Positions 40,816 to 52,639 of a DNA stretch of 64,000 nt are shown piece by piece. The DNA is from Heterohyrax brucei (lineage: Eukaryota > Chordata > Mammalia > Hyracoidea > Procaviidae): NCBI GenBank assembly GCA_028571685.1, contig CM053142.1, forward strand, positions 129,758,796 to 129,822,795. Reading direction: 5' to 3'. Each line of letters begins with the position of its first letter. Positions within the stretch are counted from its first letter, which is position 1. Made by a program: the position numbers and the translations under genes. The notes under the pieces were generated by a model, which saw only the letters and a program-made list of their open reading frames with translations, had not been told where the DNA came from and made no database searches.

Positions 40816-43685
40816 TAAAGATACCCAAAACCAGGATGCTCACTCTCATTTCGCCTATTGAACATTGTGCTAGAAGTTCTAGCCAGAGCAATTAGACAAG
40901 GAATAAAGGGCATCTCATCGGAAAAGAAAAACCAAAAATCTCTGTATTTGCAGATGATGTGATTGTTTATGCAGAGCATCCCAAAGAATCCACAAAGGAA
41001 CTACTCAAAGTGATAGACGAGTTTGGCAATGTCTCAGGATACAAGATAAATGTAAGTAAATCAGTAGGGTTCCTTTATACAAACAGTGAGATTATTAAAG
41101 AAGAAATCACCCAGTCAATACCATTTACTATAGTCCCTAAGAAGATAAAGTACCTAGGAATAAATCTAAGTGGAGAAATAACAGAACTTTACAAAGAGAA
41201 CTACAAACCTTTGCTACAAGAAACAAGGAGAGAGTTACATAAATGGAGAAATCTACCCTGCTCATGGATAGGAAGATTTAACATTGTGAAAATGTCTATT
41301 TTACTCAAAGCAATCTACTCGTATAATGCAATCCCAGTACAAGTTTTGGTGACATTTTTTAACGAGATGGAGGAACAAATTACCAACTTTGTCTGCAAAG
41401 GGAAGAAGCAAGCCCTGGGTAAGAAAAGCATTACTAAAGAAGAAGAACACACTGGAAGGTCTCTCATTACCACACCTTAGAATCTGTTACACTGCCACAG
41501 TAGTCAAAACAGCCTGGTACTAGTACAAAAACAGTCAGATAGATCAGTTGAACAGAATTGAGACCCCAGAGATGACATCATCTGCCCATGAACAATTGAT
41601 ATTCGACAAAGGCTCTATGACATTAAACTGGGGTAAAAACAATCTCTTCAACAAATGGTGTTGGCAAAACTGGATATCCATCTGCACTAAATTAAAACAA
41701 GACCCATATCTTACACCTTATACAAAAACCAACTCAAACTGGATGCTGCCAAGTGCCGTCAATCAAACTGGATAAGAGACCAAAATATCAAATCTAAAAT
41801 GATAAAGCTCATTCAAGAAAAAGTAGGGACAACAATGGAAGGTTTAATATACAACGTAGACAGACTTCAAAATCTGTCAAACAAACCACAAACAACAGAA
41901 GAGAAAATAGATAAATGTGAACTACTAAGAATCAATCACGTGTGCTCATCCAAAGACTTTATTAATAGAATTAAAAGGCCAACTACAGAATGGGAAAAAG
42001 TATTTGACAACTCTATGTCAGACCAATGCCTTCTCTCCATAATCTATAAGGTACTACGAAATACCAATAAGGACAAGATAAATCATCCAATTAAGTGATG
42101 GACAAAGGAGATGGACAGACATTTCTCTAAAAAGGAGATCCAGGCAGCCCCAAAACACATGTGGACATGCTCATGATCATTAGCTAATAAAGAAATTCAA
42201 ATCAAAATGACAATGAGATACCATCTCACCCCCACAAGGTTGGTCATGATCCAAAAAATGCAAAACACTAAATGCTGGAGAAGGTGTGGAGAGATTGAAA
42301 CTCTCCTACACTGTTGATGGGATGGCAAAATGGTGCAACCTCTTTGGAAAACAGTCTGGCACTACCTTAAAACAATGGATATAGATATACCATTTGACCC
42401 AGTAATTCTACTGCTTGGAATATATCGCACAGAATCAAGGCCGTTCACACCAACTGATACATGCACACGAATGTTCATTTCAGCACAGTCCGCAACAGCA
42501 AAAAGATGGAATCAACCCAGATGCCCAACAACAGAAGAATGGATAGGTAAACTATGGTATATATACTCAATGGAACACTGTGCAGTGATAAAGAACAATG
42601 ATGATTGCAGGAAACATCTCTTAACCTGGTTTCAACTGGAGGACATTAGTCAGCAACAGAGGGACAAATATTGTAGGAGACCCCTACGATAAGAACTTAA
42701 AAGCAGACTATGTATAGAAGAAAAGACTCTTTGATGGCTACAAGGGTGGGAATGGAGGAAGGGCAAGGGGGGAGGGTTTAGATTAGATAGTTGTTAGAAA
42801 TTTGGTTGGGTGAAATTGGTGACAACACACATTAGTAAGAAGATCAATATTAATGGGACTTCAACACAACTTGTGTACTCCTCGCATCTTAACCCAATAT
42901 TGCAAGGACAGAGTAGCTGGGGCAGGGGGCCAGGGACCATGCTTTCTGGGGAAATGGAGGCCAGTTGGCACAACTAGTATTTTGCTAATGAGGGCTCTCT
43001 GCACCCCACATTGGTGAGGGTGTCTGGGGTCTTAAAAGCTGCCAAGTTGCCATCTGAGTATACAGCAAATGGTCCCCACTTAGTGGGAATGGATGATCAC
43101 TAAGCTCCATAATGACTTGGGGGAAAGAGAATCCAGAAGACAGAGAGACCCACGTAAGTGGATGTCTACATCAACTTGTGACCGGAAGAACCAGATAGTG
43201 CCCGGCCACCACCAGTGACAGCCATGATGGAGCTCACAAAGTTGAGTCTCATTGGCAACACAAGTATAAATAGGTGTGCACCCTGAGATCTCCACTAAAA
43301 GACCGCAATTGATGGTCCAGGGACTTCGGGTTTCCCCTGGGAGCATGGCCCCTGGCCCTAATGCTGCCCTGTCCATAAATCATAATGAAGGTCAACTTTA
43401 CAGACAGCTATGGATTGGACTTGGTGATGCAAAGTGACCGTATTGTGTGGGCACTTTATGGTTCTAGACCTCTATAGGAGGTTGTCCTGTTGACCTCATA
43501 CTGGAGGAAGGGGAACAGGTGGAGAGGAGAAGCTACGAGACTGTTGGGAAGATAAGACATGTATGGAGCACAGAAGAAGAGTGTGCTGTCACTGTGCAAG
43601 GAGAGCAGTGGAAGCTGCATATAGGTCAGCATGCAAGTTTATATGGGAATGTACATTGTGATTCAATCATTTTTTTTAAAAAAAA
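40816..43685 (+). mobile_element. 5'-truncated L1: ORF2 3' half plus long 3' UTR
   Basis: The largest element in the window, about 2.87 kb. It starts in the reverse-transcriptase domain just before motif C. The FADDVIVY box is intact at 40947-40970 and continues as an open frame to 41480 with YKINVSKSVGFLY and the thumb region KIKYLGINLSGEI. Further ORF2 pieces follow with frame breaks: 41548-41775, 41799-42098 and 42330-42692. The last includes a Cys/His-poor C-terminus ending before 42700. The 3' UTR (42700-43670) holds a G-rich stretch ('gaggaagggcaaggggggag', 42754-42773), 'gtctggggtcttaaaagctg' and 'gagctcacaaagttgagtct'. It ends in a decayed T/A tract. Stops and missing 5' half make it inactive. 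The 3' UTR subtype recurs reversed at 47290-47880. Confidence 0.9.
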
Positions 43686-43689
43686 GATA

Positions 43690-43912
43690 CCCAAAACCAC
43701 AAACACCAAGTCTATTGTCAAGTAGATTCTGATTCAACTTGCAGTGACCCTATGAGGCAAGGCAGAGCTGCCCCCAAAGGTTTCCAAGACCGTAAATCTT
43801 TACAAAAGAATACTGCCACATCTTCCATCTTTAAGTAGTTGGTGGGTTCAACCTGATGACCTTTTGGTTAGCAACTGAGCACTTAAAATTCCATGCTACC
43901 AATGTTCCTCTA
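43690..43912 (-). mobile_element. AfroSINE, long type
   Basis: Reverse: 'acaaacaccaagtctattgt', 'ggcagagctgcccccaaagg', 'tgatgaccttttggttagca', 'ccatgctaccaatgttcc'. It is inserted at the tail of the L1. Confidence 0.85.
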
Positions 43913-44000
43913 TAAAGATTACAGCCTAGGAAATTTCATGGTGTAGTTTTACTCCATCCCATAGTATTGCTATGACTCTGAATTGACAACATACAACAAT
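43913..44000 (+). mobile_element. AfroSINE 3' fragment
   Basis: 'taaagattacagcctaggaa', 'gtagttttactccatcccat', 'ttgacaacatacaaca'. Opposite orientation to, and directly abutting, the previous SINE. Confidence 0.75.
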
Positions 44001-44233
44001 TTTTATTAAATAATGTAATTTTTCTATAGAAGGGATTTTGAAGTATAATTTCTCTGAACAAGTCACTTGACCTCCTTATGTATCACTTTTCTCATTTAAG
44101 AAATAAAAGGGTTATATAATTTTTTGCATCCTATCTTGAATTAATACTAAGGCTACTTTTAGAAATATCCTAAACTAGTTAAGAAATATTACGTGTTATG
44201 CACATAAAATTTTTCCAGTAAAAAAGTAATCTT

Positions 44234-44432
44234 CAACCCATTGCCACTGAATTGATTCTGACTCGTAGCAACCCCATAGGACAGATCAGAACCACCCCAT
44301 AATGTTTCCAAGGAGGTAGTCTTTATGAAAGCAGACTTCCACGTCTTTCTCTTATGGAGCTGCTGGTGAGTTCGAACCCCTGGCCTTTCCATTAGCAGCT
44401 GAGTTCCTAGCCACTGCACCAACAGGGATCCT
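44234..44432 (-). mobile_element. AfroSINE, long type
   Basis: Reverse: 'caacccattgccactgaatt', 'aagcagacttccacgtcttt', 'attagcagctgagttcctag', 'ccaacagggatcc'. The 88-codon minus-strand frame 44189-44455 is SINE-derived. Confidence 0.9.
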
Positions 44433-45479
44433 CTAAAAGAAAGTTTGGGTGACATAATTTTTGCTGTTATTCATTCTTGTTCATTTTCCAGGTAATGGTG
44501 AGGGTATTTGTTAAAGTTCAAACCTATTTGACTAGGTAATATTGACATTTCAATGTAAATTTGAGGAAGACTTTAATCCCTAAAGAGCTGTCACCGGGCA
44601 GACACTGAGACTTGAAGGTGAGATCCAAGCAGTGATGACTGGTGTGCACGTGGGATAATGATTTGTCATCACTTAGAGGAGATGTCTTCAAATAGGCCTT
44701 GGGGACCAGAACGTGATACACAAGATTTACGAGAACAGTGAAGTAACCCAGATTTCCAAACTACGGGGAGTGAGTGAGTGCCAGCCCCTGATGGCAGGCA
44801 TCATGTTCATTTCCTAACTACTCCTTAAGGTTTATTTCTGTAAATAGGCCATCACTGTGGTTGGGCTGAAAATGAGAGGGAGTGGGAGAAGGGTACTTTG
44901 GTGTCCTTTGAAGTGAATAATTAAAAAAAAAAAAATTCCTAAAAGGGAGGTGATTACTTATTTTACTTGGCTTGTTCTTCCAGCAAACCTAAGCTTGCCT
45001 TGCCATGAGAATCTGCAAGCTAGTTTCTTCCGGTTACTTGGAGCTGAAGGAAAGACTGGAGACCAAAACATAGATTTTCTCAGTTAGCAAGCTTTATTAG
45101 TCTCCTCTTCGTCCATTCTGCCAGTGTGCCTTAGGTGGGCCTGGCTGAATACACCGGTTAAAACACAGCTGGTATTGAGAGAGCGAATGGTCACTCACAT
45201 CCCAAGCTATGACATCAGTTTACCTTGGGAGCCACAACCCCGATGCGCCTAGGTCCCGTGGTGGGGATGGGGACCCTTTTGCTCCAGCGTATTACAGAGA
45301 CCTTTTGATGCCCAGAAGTCTGCAGTTTCTTCCTTCTGTACATATATGCGATGTTGCTTTCCTTATCCTGGAGTGTGCTTTAACAAACAGCAGCTTTGTG
45401 CCCATCCTCAGCTTTGGTGTATCCTCATTTCTTCTGGCTTAAGCCCAGAGGGTAACTTTTGTATCTGATCCTGGAGTTT
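44433..45479. other. Unannotated sequence
   Basis: One kilobase with no named repeat. An A-run sits at 44923-44935. The frame 45209-45442 shows no domain. Confidence 0.45.
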
Positions 45480-45665
45480 TACCTGTAGTTTGGCTTCATG
45501 ACAACACTCCACCTGTGCTTTTTTCATGTTGGTCACTGACCCTCTACTTTTACAAGCCCAGGGAAATCACTTCCTGTCATCCCCATGAAAATGTGTCTAT
45601 TGTCCAATCCAGGGCTTAGCCCACTGCCTGGCCTTGATAATTTCTCAAATAATCATTGCTGGATT
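45480..45665 (+). repeat. L2 LINE fragment
   Basis: 'caagcccagggaaatcactt', 'tccagggcttagcccactgc', 'ataatttctcaaataatcat'. Diverged. Confidence 0.45.
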
Positions 45666-45679
45666 TCCAAGAAAGTCAA

Positions 45680-45880
45680 GTCTTCTGAACATTTATTGCC
45701 ACATTATGCCAATAAAAAAAGCTTTTGATGGGAAGAATGGGTAGGATATTTGGAGACGTCACAATCAGCAGCAGCAGTATCAAAGATAAACACATCCAGG
45801 TTATACAGTGTGAATTCTTCATCTGCAGGGAGTTTGCAATCCAGTACATAGCTATTGACACAGATAAACACAGCATAAGC
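45680..45880 (-). repeat. L2 LINE fragment
   Basis: 'gggagtttgcaatccagtac' with 'gacacagataaacac' resembles the reverse L2 3' region. Weak. Confidence 0.4.
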
Positions 45881-46135
45881 TGCTTAAAATCAGTAGTCTA
45901 GTGACAATCAGAAGAGTCAGGTGCTCTTACTGGGGCCTTGTGTATAGAAATAATGAAATGAAATTCTACCTCTACACATAGTCCACACATATGGAAGTCA
46001 TCGGCAGTTTCCTAGACTAAGCTTACTGAATGGGAAAAGTGAGGATTGACTCCCTGAAAAGAAAAATAATGTTCATTACCTATATGAAGGACTGGCATAC
46101 CTTAATTTTTCTAAAAGTCAAGTTTTAGGATATGA

Positions 46136-46341
46136 ACCAAACCAAACTTCTTGCTGCCGAGTTGATTCTAACTCATGGTCACACCCCAGCTGTTTACAGA
46201 GTAGAAGAGCTCCACAGAGTTTTCTTGGCTGTAATTGTTATGGAAGTGGATCAGCAGGCCTTTCTTGCTGCTGCATTGTGGGTTGTAACTGCCAACCTTT
46301 TGGTCAGTGGTCCAGCTTGAACCATTTATGCTACTGAAGGA
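46136..46341 (-). mobile_element. AfroSINE, older long type
   Basis: Reverse: 'accaaaccaaacttcttgct', 'agctccacagagttttcttg', 'gtggatcagcaggcctttct', 'gccaaccttttggtcagtgg'. Confidence 0.85.
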
Positions 46342-47039
46342 CCTTAGTCGGGATAAGAATTCTGGTTTAACAGTTATTGTTCTGAGTCTGTGGTATCACT
46401 CTTAAAGTCAGGTTGAAGCTTGTTAGAACCAGGTTACAGTGAACTGGTATTTTTTTTTTATGTGTCTTCTCATAGAAACACTGCATTCAAACAGCCATCT
46501 GCATAATTTAAGTCAAGTTATTTAGCTTCCAACAACCCCTGTTACTTCTTCCAAGTGGGCAAAAGTTGCACAGATCCATCTTGTGGAGGTCTGGTGAACA
46601 CTATGTATGCACTTATTTGTGGCTGGAATACGAGGTGAGATTCAAGCACACTGAAGCACACTCTGAATGAATTTAAACAGACCAGTTGTTAGAGTAGGAC
46701 CTCCGTGGATTATCAAATTTCTGTTTGCTGTCCACTGGTACCTGGGATTATCGACTAACTCTTACAGTCATGTGTCCTGGTGGCTTCTGTTCACTTTAGC
46801 AAGCTGATTACAAATCTGTAGTCTTTACCTTCCTGTGGACTTTCCATTTACTGGCCTGGAAATTGTGTAAAAGAGAAGCTTAAACTCAGAAACCAAACAA
46901 AGGTGGGTTTTTTTTTTTTTCATTTTTCTTTTGTAACATCAGGAAGGAGAAAGGAAATTCCCGAGTCTAAGTGCCAGTGTCTAAAAGTCAGAGTGGATTT
47001 TCAAAGGCTATTTATAGTGGCTCAACCCGACCATGAGGA
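46342..47039. other. Unannotated sequence
   Basis: No family recognised. T-runs at about 46449-46458 and 46907-46920. Confidence 0.45.
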
Positions 47040-47228
47040 GTGCGGCTGGCAGTCGCGTTAAGTACTCAGCTGCTAGGTGGAAGACTGGCAGTTCAAGCCC
47101 ATTAGCTGCATTGTGCAGAAAGATAGGGTAGTGTGCTTCTGGGAAGATTTATAGCTTTGGAAACTGTGCTAATTCTGTTTTGCTGTGTGTCAGAATTGAC
47201 TCCACGGCAATGGATTCGGTTTGGATTT
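47040..47228 (+). mobile_element. AfroSINE, diverged long type
   Basis: 'gtgcggctggcagtcgcgtt', 'cagctgctaggtggaagact', 'tctgttttgctgtgtgtcag', 'acggcaatggattcggtttg'. Confidence 0.8.
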
Positions 47229-47289
47229 CACTCTGGTAATGTTGGGGCAGTGGTTGTTCAGTGATAGAGCTCTCACCTTCCACATGGGA

Positions 47290-47880
47290 AATCTGTTATT
47301 GATTTATTGTGATTGAGCGAAAGTGCATAATCCAGTTTAAATTCACGTGCCCGCCTGTGTGCAGCTCCTACTGCTCTCCTTGCCTGGTGACAGCACACTC
47401 CTCCTTTCCGTTCTATACAAGTCAGATCTTCTTAACAATTTCCTCTCCCCTCCTCCCCACCCTCCCCACTCCCCTCTAGTAAGAGGTCAGTAGGATGACA
47501 TCCTATAGATGCATAAAACCATAAAGTGCACACACAATATGGTCACTAGGTGTTGCTGAGTCCAATCCATTCGTGTCCCAGGAGTTGACCTCAGTAATGA
47601 TTTATGATCAGGGGCAGCATCAGGTCTAGGGGCCATGTTTCCAGGGGGACCTCGAGGCCTTCAGACCACCAACTGCAGTCTTTTAGTGGAGTTCTCAGGG
47701 TACACCCCTTTTTATTTTCATATTGCCACTGGGTCTCAACTTTGTGAGCTCCATCATGGTTGTCACTGAAGGTGGCCAGGCACTGTCTGATTCTTTCAAG
47801 TCACATGTAGATATAGTCACCCATTCACTCCACGTAGGAAAGCTTGATTCAACTCCTGGCCAATGCAGTTTATGTGCAGC
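47290..47880 (-). mobile_element. L1 3' UTR fragment
   Basis: Reverse of the 3' UTR seen at 42.9-43.4 kb. The shared blocks are 'cttttagtggag...ctcagg' (47682), 'tcaactttgtgagctccatc' (47736) and 'ggtggccaggcactgtctga' (47771). It ends on the left in 'tttattgtgattgagcgaaa', the reversed 3' terminus. ORF2 is absent. The short open frames on both strands (47695-47925) are UTR. Confidence 0.82.
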
Positions 47881-47899
47881 CACCACCAAGATGTCATCA

Positions 47900-48135
47900 G
47901 AGGCTTGTGTGTTGCTGTGATGCAAAATAGGCCTCTGCAGAGCTTCTACACTAAGGCAGACCAGGGAGAAAGGCCTGGCAATTTTTTGAAAATCAGCTCA
48001 TGGAAATTCACAATGGTCAGATCCACAGCTGATCAGGACCAGGAAGGACGGAGTTCTGTTGTTCATGGGCTGATCATGAGTTAGAGGGCACCTTGATTCT
48101 GGGGCAGGCTCAATGCCAGTTAACAACAACAGTCC
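47900..48135 (+). mobile_element. Short RTE-derived element (5' UTR joined to 3' tail)
   Basis: Starts in the RTE 5' UTR ('gcttgtgtgttgctgtgatg', as at 28264) and passes directly to RTE-like 3' tail sequence ('gttctgttgttcatgggctg', 'gccagttaacaacaacag'). It has no coding part and fits an RTE-mobilised SINE. Confidence 0.7.
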
Positions 48136-49509
48136 AATCACAGAGAGTCAAGATTGTGTGTTTGCAACAAATGGCTAGAAAAATGAAGGAAGGCAAAATG
48201 TTGTTTTTCCCACTTAGAAGGCAGGAAACTCAATTTCTTTTTTCCCTGAAGCAGTCCATTATTTGTCTTTCTATTCTGTTTCTGACAGTGACTTCTCAAT
48301 GCACATTTTATGTGACAGCCCAGAAACTTGCTTCAGATCTCTGCCCAGTGTTGGGAGATGTACTAGTTGACTCTTGAACTGTACCTAATGGTTTATTCTT
48401 GGTCCATGAATTCCCTATTTATTTATTTATTTTGCATGACAGCTGAGATGGGATCATAAGATGGTTGCTGTCAATTTATATAAATATAAGGACACCCAGG
48501 AAGAATCTGAAAGACAGTAGCCAAACGTCCAGACCTACAGAAAGGGCTAGGTAAATGTCATGCATCCGTTTTATTTTCACATCTCCTGTTGCAGACTAAC
48601 AAGCTCCACCTGCGCTCCGTCACCCCTGGGCCCCTGAGCGTGGACGGTGTAGGCATGGCGCCTGATAGCAGATGGAGCTGGTGGAAAAGCTAGCACAATT
48701 TTAGCACAAGGGGAGGCATTTCACCGCCTGTCATATTCCTCTGTCCCTCTCCTCTTGGCCTCCATGTACTCGTGGAAACCCTAACAGAGCCTAAGACTAG
48801 TACTGTCCATCCAAACTGATGCATGAGTCTAAGAAGACATGAAGGCGGAAAAATAATTTTTCTGCAGGGATATCAGTAAGCTTCATGTACAAAGGTGGGC
48901 TGTTGCTAAAATAGGTCAGTTTCTTAAGGACATAAAACTCCTGTGCAATTTGCCTAAAAGTTAGTCTTTCCTGCCCAAATCATGCGGTCGTTCCCCTTAA
49001 AAAGTCCAGCTGGGTCTGTAAGCACATTGGACAGCTATTGGTGGTCAGCATGGCTGTGTGGTTATTGAAGCCAGGTGGCCAACGTTTCCTGATCCAAGAG
49101 GCTGTCAGCTTAGTGGTTGTCCAAACTTGTGGTAGTAAAAGTCTCAAAGACCTTAGACTGATTTTAAGGAGGCAAGTGACAAAGAGAAATTGCTATCTGA
49201 GAAGTGGAGATGAAAGGGAACACAATAAGAGACACAGATGTACAGAGCTTCGCAGGCCAGGGCAGCACAGCATAAACTGAGCCACACGAAGGCAATGAAA
49301 GATATCAAGCATGAGGTATGTGATGGAGAAAAAATGTTATTGGTTTTCTTTTCTTTTTCTTTCTTCTTTGGAGTGGAGGGAAACTAATAGAGCCAGCGGT
49401 AACAAAATGCAACACTAAACAGATTCTTAAGATTGTGTTTTCACCAAAGCCACAGGTCAGGAAATATGGAAACCCTGTAAAGATGGTCAGTCTGGGGTTA
49501 ATCAACTTC
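48136..49509. other. Unannotated, largely unique sequence
   Basis: 1.4 kb without a named repeat. It includes a GC-richer patch at 48600-48670 with several CpGs. Frames 48093-48377 and 49038-49280 have no domain. Confidence 0.45.
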
Positions 49510-49860
49510 TTTTTTTTTAAATCGTGCTTTAGGTGGAAGTTTACATCTTAAGTTAACTTATTATTAGAAAATTTATATACGTATTGCTTTGTGATATTAG
49601 TTATAATCCCCAAAATGTGATAGCACGTTCCCTCTTTCCATCCTAGGTTCTCTGTGACCATTCAACCAATTCCTGTCCCTTCTTGCAGTCTCATCCTACT
49701 CTAGGACAGGACCTGCCCATTTGCTCTTGTGTATCTGATCCAACTAAGAAGCACATTCGTCTCGTGTATTAGTTTCTGTTTTACAGTCCTGTCTAATCTT
49801 TGTCTGTAGAGTGTGCTTGGGGAACGGTTATTGGTTTTCTTAATTAACCAGACCAGTTTC
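49510..49860 (-). mobile_element. L1 3' UTR fragment
   Basis: Reverse: 'tgctttaggtggaagtttac', 'attcctgtcccttcttgcag', 'tcctgtctaatctttgtctg'. More diverged than the copy at 9.0-9.5 kb. Confidence 0.65.
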
Positions 49861-50598
49861 TGTTGCCTAGTGGTTTAATTCAGGCAGGATAATGCAAATA
49901 CAAAGACCCAGAAAGAGATGGAAAATCACAATAATGGAAACAACAGTCAATCTGGTTAGTACTGAAATGTAAACTAATGCATGGCTGGTGGGAACAAATC
50001 CTACAGGCGAACAAGTCCTGGAGACTGGGCGAGTGTGTGACCCAAAGGCAGCCGATACCCAAAGGCCAAAGAACTGTAGATGACACCAGTTCTTTAGCTG
50101 ACAGTAACACTGATGTTTTACACATTTGTGATTGTTTTTTGTATGTTGATTGAGTAAAATCATAGCACAAAGATGACAAACACTTTACCTGTGTCTCACT
50201 TTTTCCACTTTCAGAGCTCTCTACAGTGCATTTCTTCTAGATCATACTACTTCCAAGCTTCCAAATGGTCTTGGAGCCACTTTTAACACAGGATACAGAC
50301 TAACTAGGGCTGGCACGAGAGATGGGATCTATCTGCAGTCTCTGCAATGTTTTTCGTCTTCTCAATGTGTTTGTTTAAGTGTCAAATAAGAAAGCTCTAT
50401 TCAGGGTTATTAAAATAGAAATACTTGAACTGGATGTCCAGTCACTAGGACAAAGCTTGGACAGCTTGGCAGCATTCCACTGCAAGAGAAAATTATAGTC
50501 AATGGCCAACTGACCAACCTCTGTCCTAGGGTTATCATACTTGAGCTTTCAAAAATGGCACTCAAACTGGGTTGTCCTGGCAGAGTGAATGTCACCTG
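49861..50598. other. Unannotated sequence
   Basis: Two overlapping minus-strand frames of 98-99 codons (49867-50163, 49880-50179) in different phases have no domain. No repeat recognised. Confidence 0.45.
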
Positions 50599-50712
50599 TG
50601 TATGTGTGTGTGTAAACCAGAGATAGGTAGGTAGATAGATACGTGGGTAGATGGGTAGGTGGGGAAAGAAAAAGAGAGAGACAGAAAGAGTTAGAAAGAG
50701 AGAGAGAGAGAC
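50599..50712. repeat. Compound microsatellite, (TG)n, (GATA/GGTA)n and (GA)n
   Basis: Short TG array, then 'agataggtaggtagatagat' with variants, then a GA-rich stretch ending 'agagagagagagagacagac'. Confidence 0.95.
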
Positions 50713-51306
50713 AGACTTTAAGGGATAGATGACACATAGGTTTTTCTAACCTATTGCAGCACCAGTTTCTGCTCTCCTTGTCTTCTGCTATTTCATCTCA
50801 AAACCAGTCCCCCTTTTCTTCGGAGAACTGAATTGAATCCAGCACAAGCCCAGCATGGCTGACTCTGATTCCAGTACCTACGAGTTGCTCTTGGGGACTC
50901 AGTGAAAACAGAAATTCACGTAACTCCTTCTTTCTAGATACTTCTGCAGTTGGGAAATTACGGCCTCAAATTATTTTTGTGAGGAAAGCTTGTGGTTGCA
51001 AAGATGCAATGTGGCTGTATTCCACAAGGTTGTATGATGTGACTTTTTGTCTTAACTTTATGGAAGGTTACACTACTCTGCCTCTTCTACTTCTTTCTCA
51101 TGTCTCTCTCTTGTTCTCTCTCTCCCTCTACCCTTCTGTCTCGTAACCAACTATTCTAATGCTCTGAAGGCTTTCTTATTTATTCTAAGGCTTTAGGTTA
51201 TTGTTTTCCTTTATTAAATTAAAAAAATTAAAGTTATACAGTTTATCCCTTGGTAGACCTCCATATGTAATTTTCTCTATTCTCCTATCAGCTGATGAAG
51301 ACTCCC
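50713..51306. other. Unannotated sequence
   Basis: No family recognised. A CT-rich tract lies at 51089-51141. Confidence 0.45.
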
Positions 51307-51462
51307 CAAACCACCTTACTGCTGTTGAGTCAATTTTGACTCATAGTGACCCTATAGAACAGAGTAGAAATGCGTTACAGATTTGCCAGGGAGTGCTAGG
51401 TAAATTAGAATAGCCAATCTTTTGGATAGCAGCTGTAGCATTTAACCACCACACCATGGTTC
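51307..51462 (-). mobile_element. AfroSINE
   Basis: Reverse: 'ttactgctgttgagtcaatt', 'gaacagagtagaaatgcgtt', 'taaccaccacaccatggttc'. Confidence 0.9.
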
Positions 51463-51522
51463 CAAATAAAGGCCCCAACTCCTAACTAAACTGATAGAAA
51501 ATTTACTAAACTATACTAGAAA

Positions 51523-51690
51523 GGAAACCTTGGCAGCATAATGATTAAATGTTATGTCTGCTAATGAAAAAGTTCTGCAGTTCAAATCTACTGGATGCTC
51601 CTTGGAAACTCTGTGGGTCAGTACTGCTCTGACCTATAGAGTCACTGTGAGTCAGAACTGACTTGGTGGCAGCGGGTTGGGTTTGGTTTT
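51523..51690 (+). mobile_element. AfroSINE with target-site duplication
   Basis: Starts 'ggaaaccttggcagcataat' and ends 'gcgggttgggtttggttttg'. The direct repeat tactagaaagg flanks it (51514-51524 and 51695-51705). Confidence 0.93.
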
Positions 51691-52014
51691 GCTGTACTAG
51701 AAAGGTTATTTGTTTTTATTTGCATTTTAAATTTCATTGATACTTTTGCTGTTTTAGTTCGGGGACTTGAAATAATAATCCTCATCTAAATTCTAGCAAA
51801 ATATTCAAAGTGCAATTCAGGAAAGATGTATTTGCACATCACCACCTTCAGTCTCATTAGCCACGCCCTTGCATGCACATAATAATAATTGAGGTAGGAA
51901 TGAAATTCATGAATGAGAAAGAGCACTTGAGCAAACTAGGAAAGGAAGAAATATTGCATTGTGTCAATGCCATCTGGCTTAACACAACTGCTATAACTAC
52001 CCTTTTAAAATCAT

Positions 52015-52200
52015 CTATTATGTGTCAGATACTATGGTGACTGTAATATGGTATATTTTTAATTCCTGCAACATCCTTGTAAGAGTAGAGATTATTTTCC
52101 TAATTCTGTAGCAAAGAATCTTAAGACTGTAAGAAGTTAATTAACTAGCTTAAGTTCACGTAGCTGGAAAATGGTTAAGAAAGCATGCTTCTGGAACGCC
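52015..52200 (-). repeat. MIR SINE relic
   Basis: Reverse MIR: 'ttatgtgtcagatactatgg', 'taattcctgcaacatccttg', 'cttaagttcacgtagctgga'. Confidence 0.7.
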
Positions 52201-52269
52201 CTTCTTATAGCAAATGAGTGAATTTGGTTCTTGATCAAAGGATCTTATTAATCACTGAAATTTTACACA

Positions 52270-52400
52270 GTATGTTACAGTTTACAGAAACTGTCACGTT
52301 CCTCTCATTTAAGCTCTGTAGCAATTCCATGAGAAGGCCACTGTAGTTCCACCCCATGGATGAAGAAATGAAGGCTGAACTTAGTGAAAATATGAAGATA
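52270..52400 (-). repeat. MIR SINE fragment
   Basis: 'ctctcatttaagctctgtag', 'aattccatgagaaggccact', 'gatgaagaaatgaaggctga'. Confidence 0.6.
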
Positions 52401-52639
52401 AGTCGATCCCAGAGACATTTGTGAATACACTCTAGCTAAGGAACAGTCTTCTATTTTTGAAGGGGAAACTAACTAGCCAGAGAATTATCTTATTAGCCAG
52501 GAGCAAAATAAAAGTAAATTTAATAATCCCCTCAAAACACAGATCCAATGAGAAGGAGTAACAGGGCTTTAGCCCAGGGGAAGGTAAAGATGACTGTTTT
52601 TATCAGCCTAGATTGGGATTGAGTGCAATTGAAGAACGG

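Noticed and set aside
40959-41480. 173-codon open frame, the longest in the window
   Set aside because: It is a piece of L1 ORF2 within a 5'-truncated, frame-broken copy. It is not a host gene or an active element.
50599-50712. Regularly repeated units resembling an array
   Set aside because: It is a microsatellite with 4-bp and 2-bp units. There are no spacers and no CRISPR repeats, and none is expected in a mammal.
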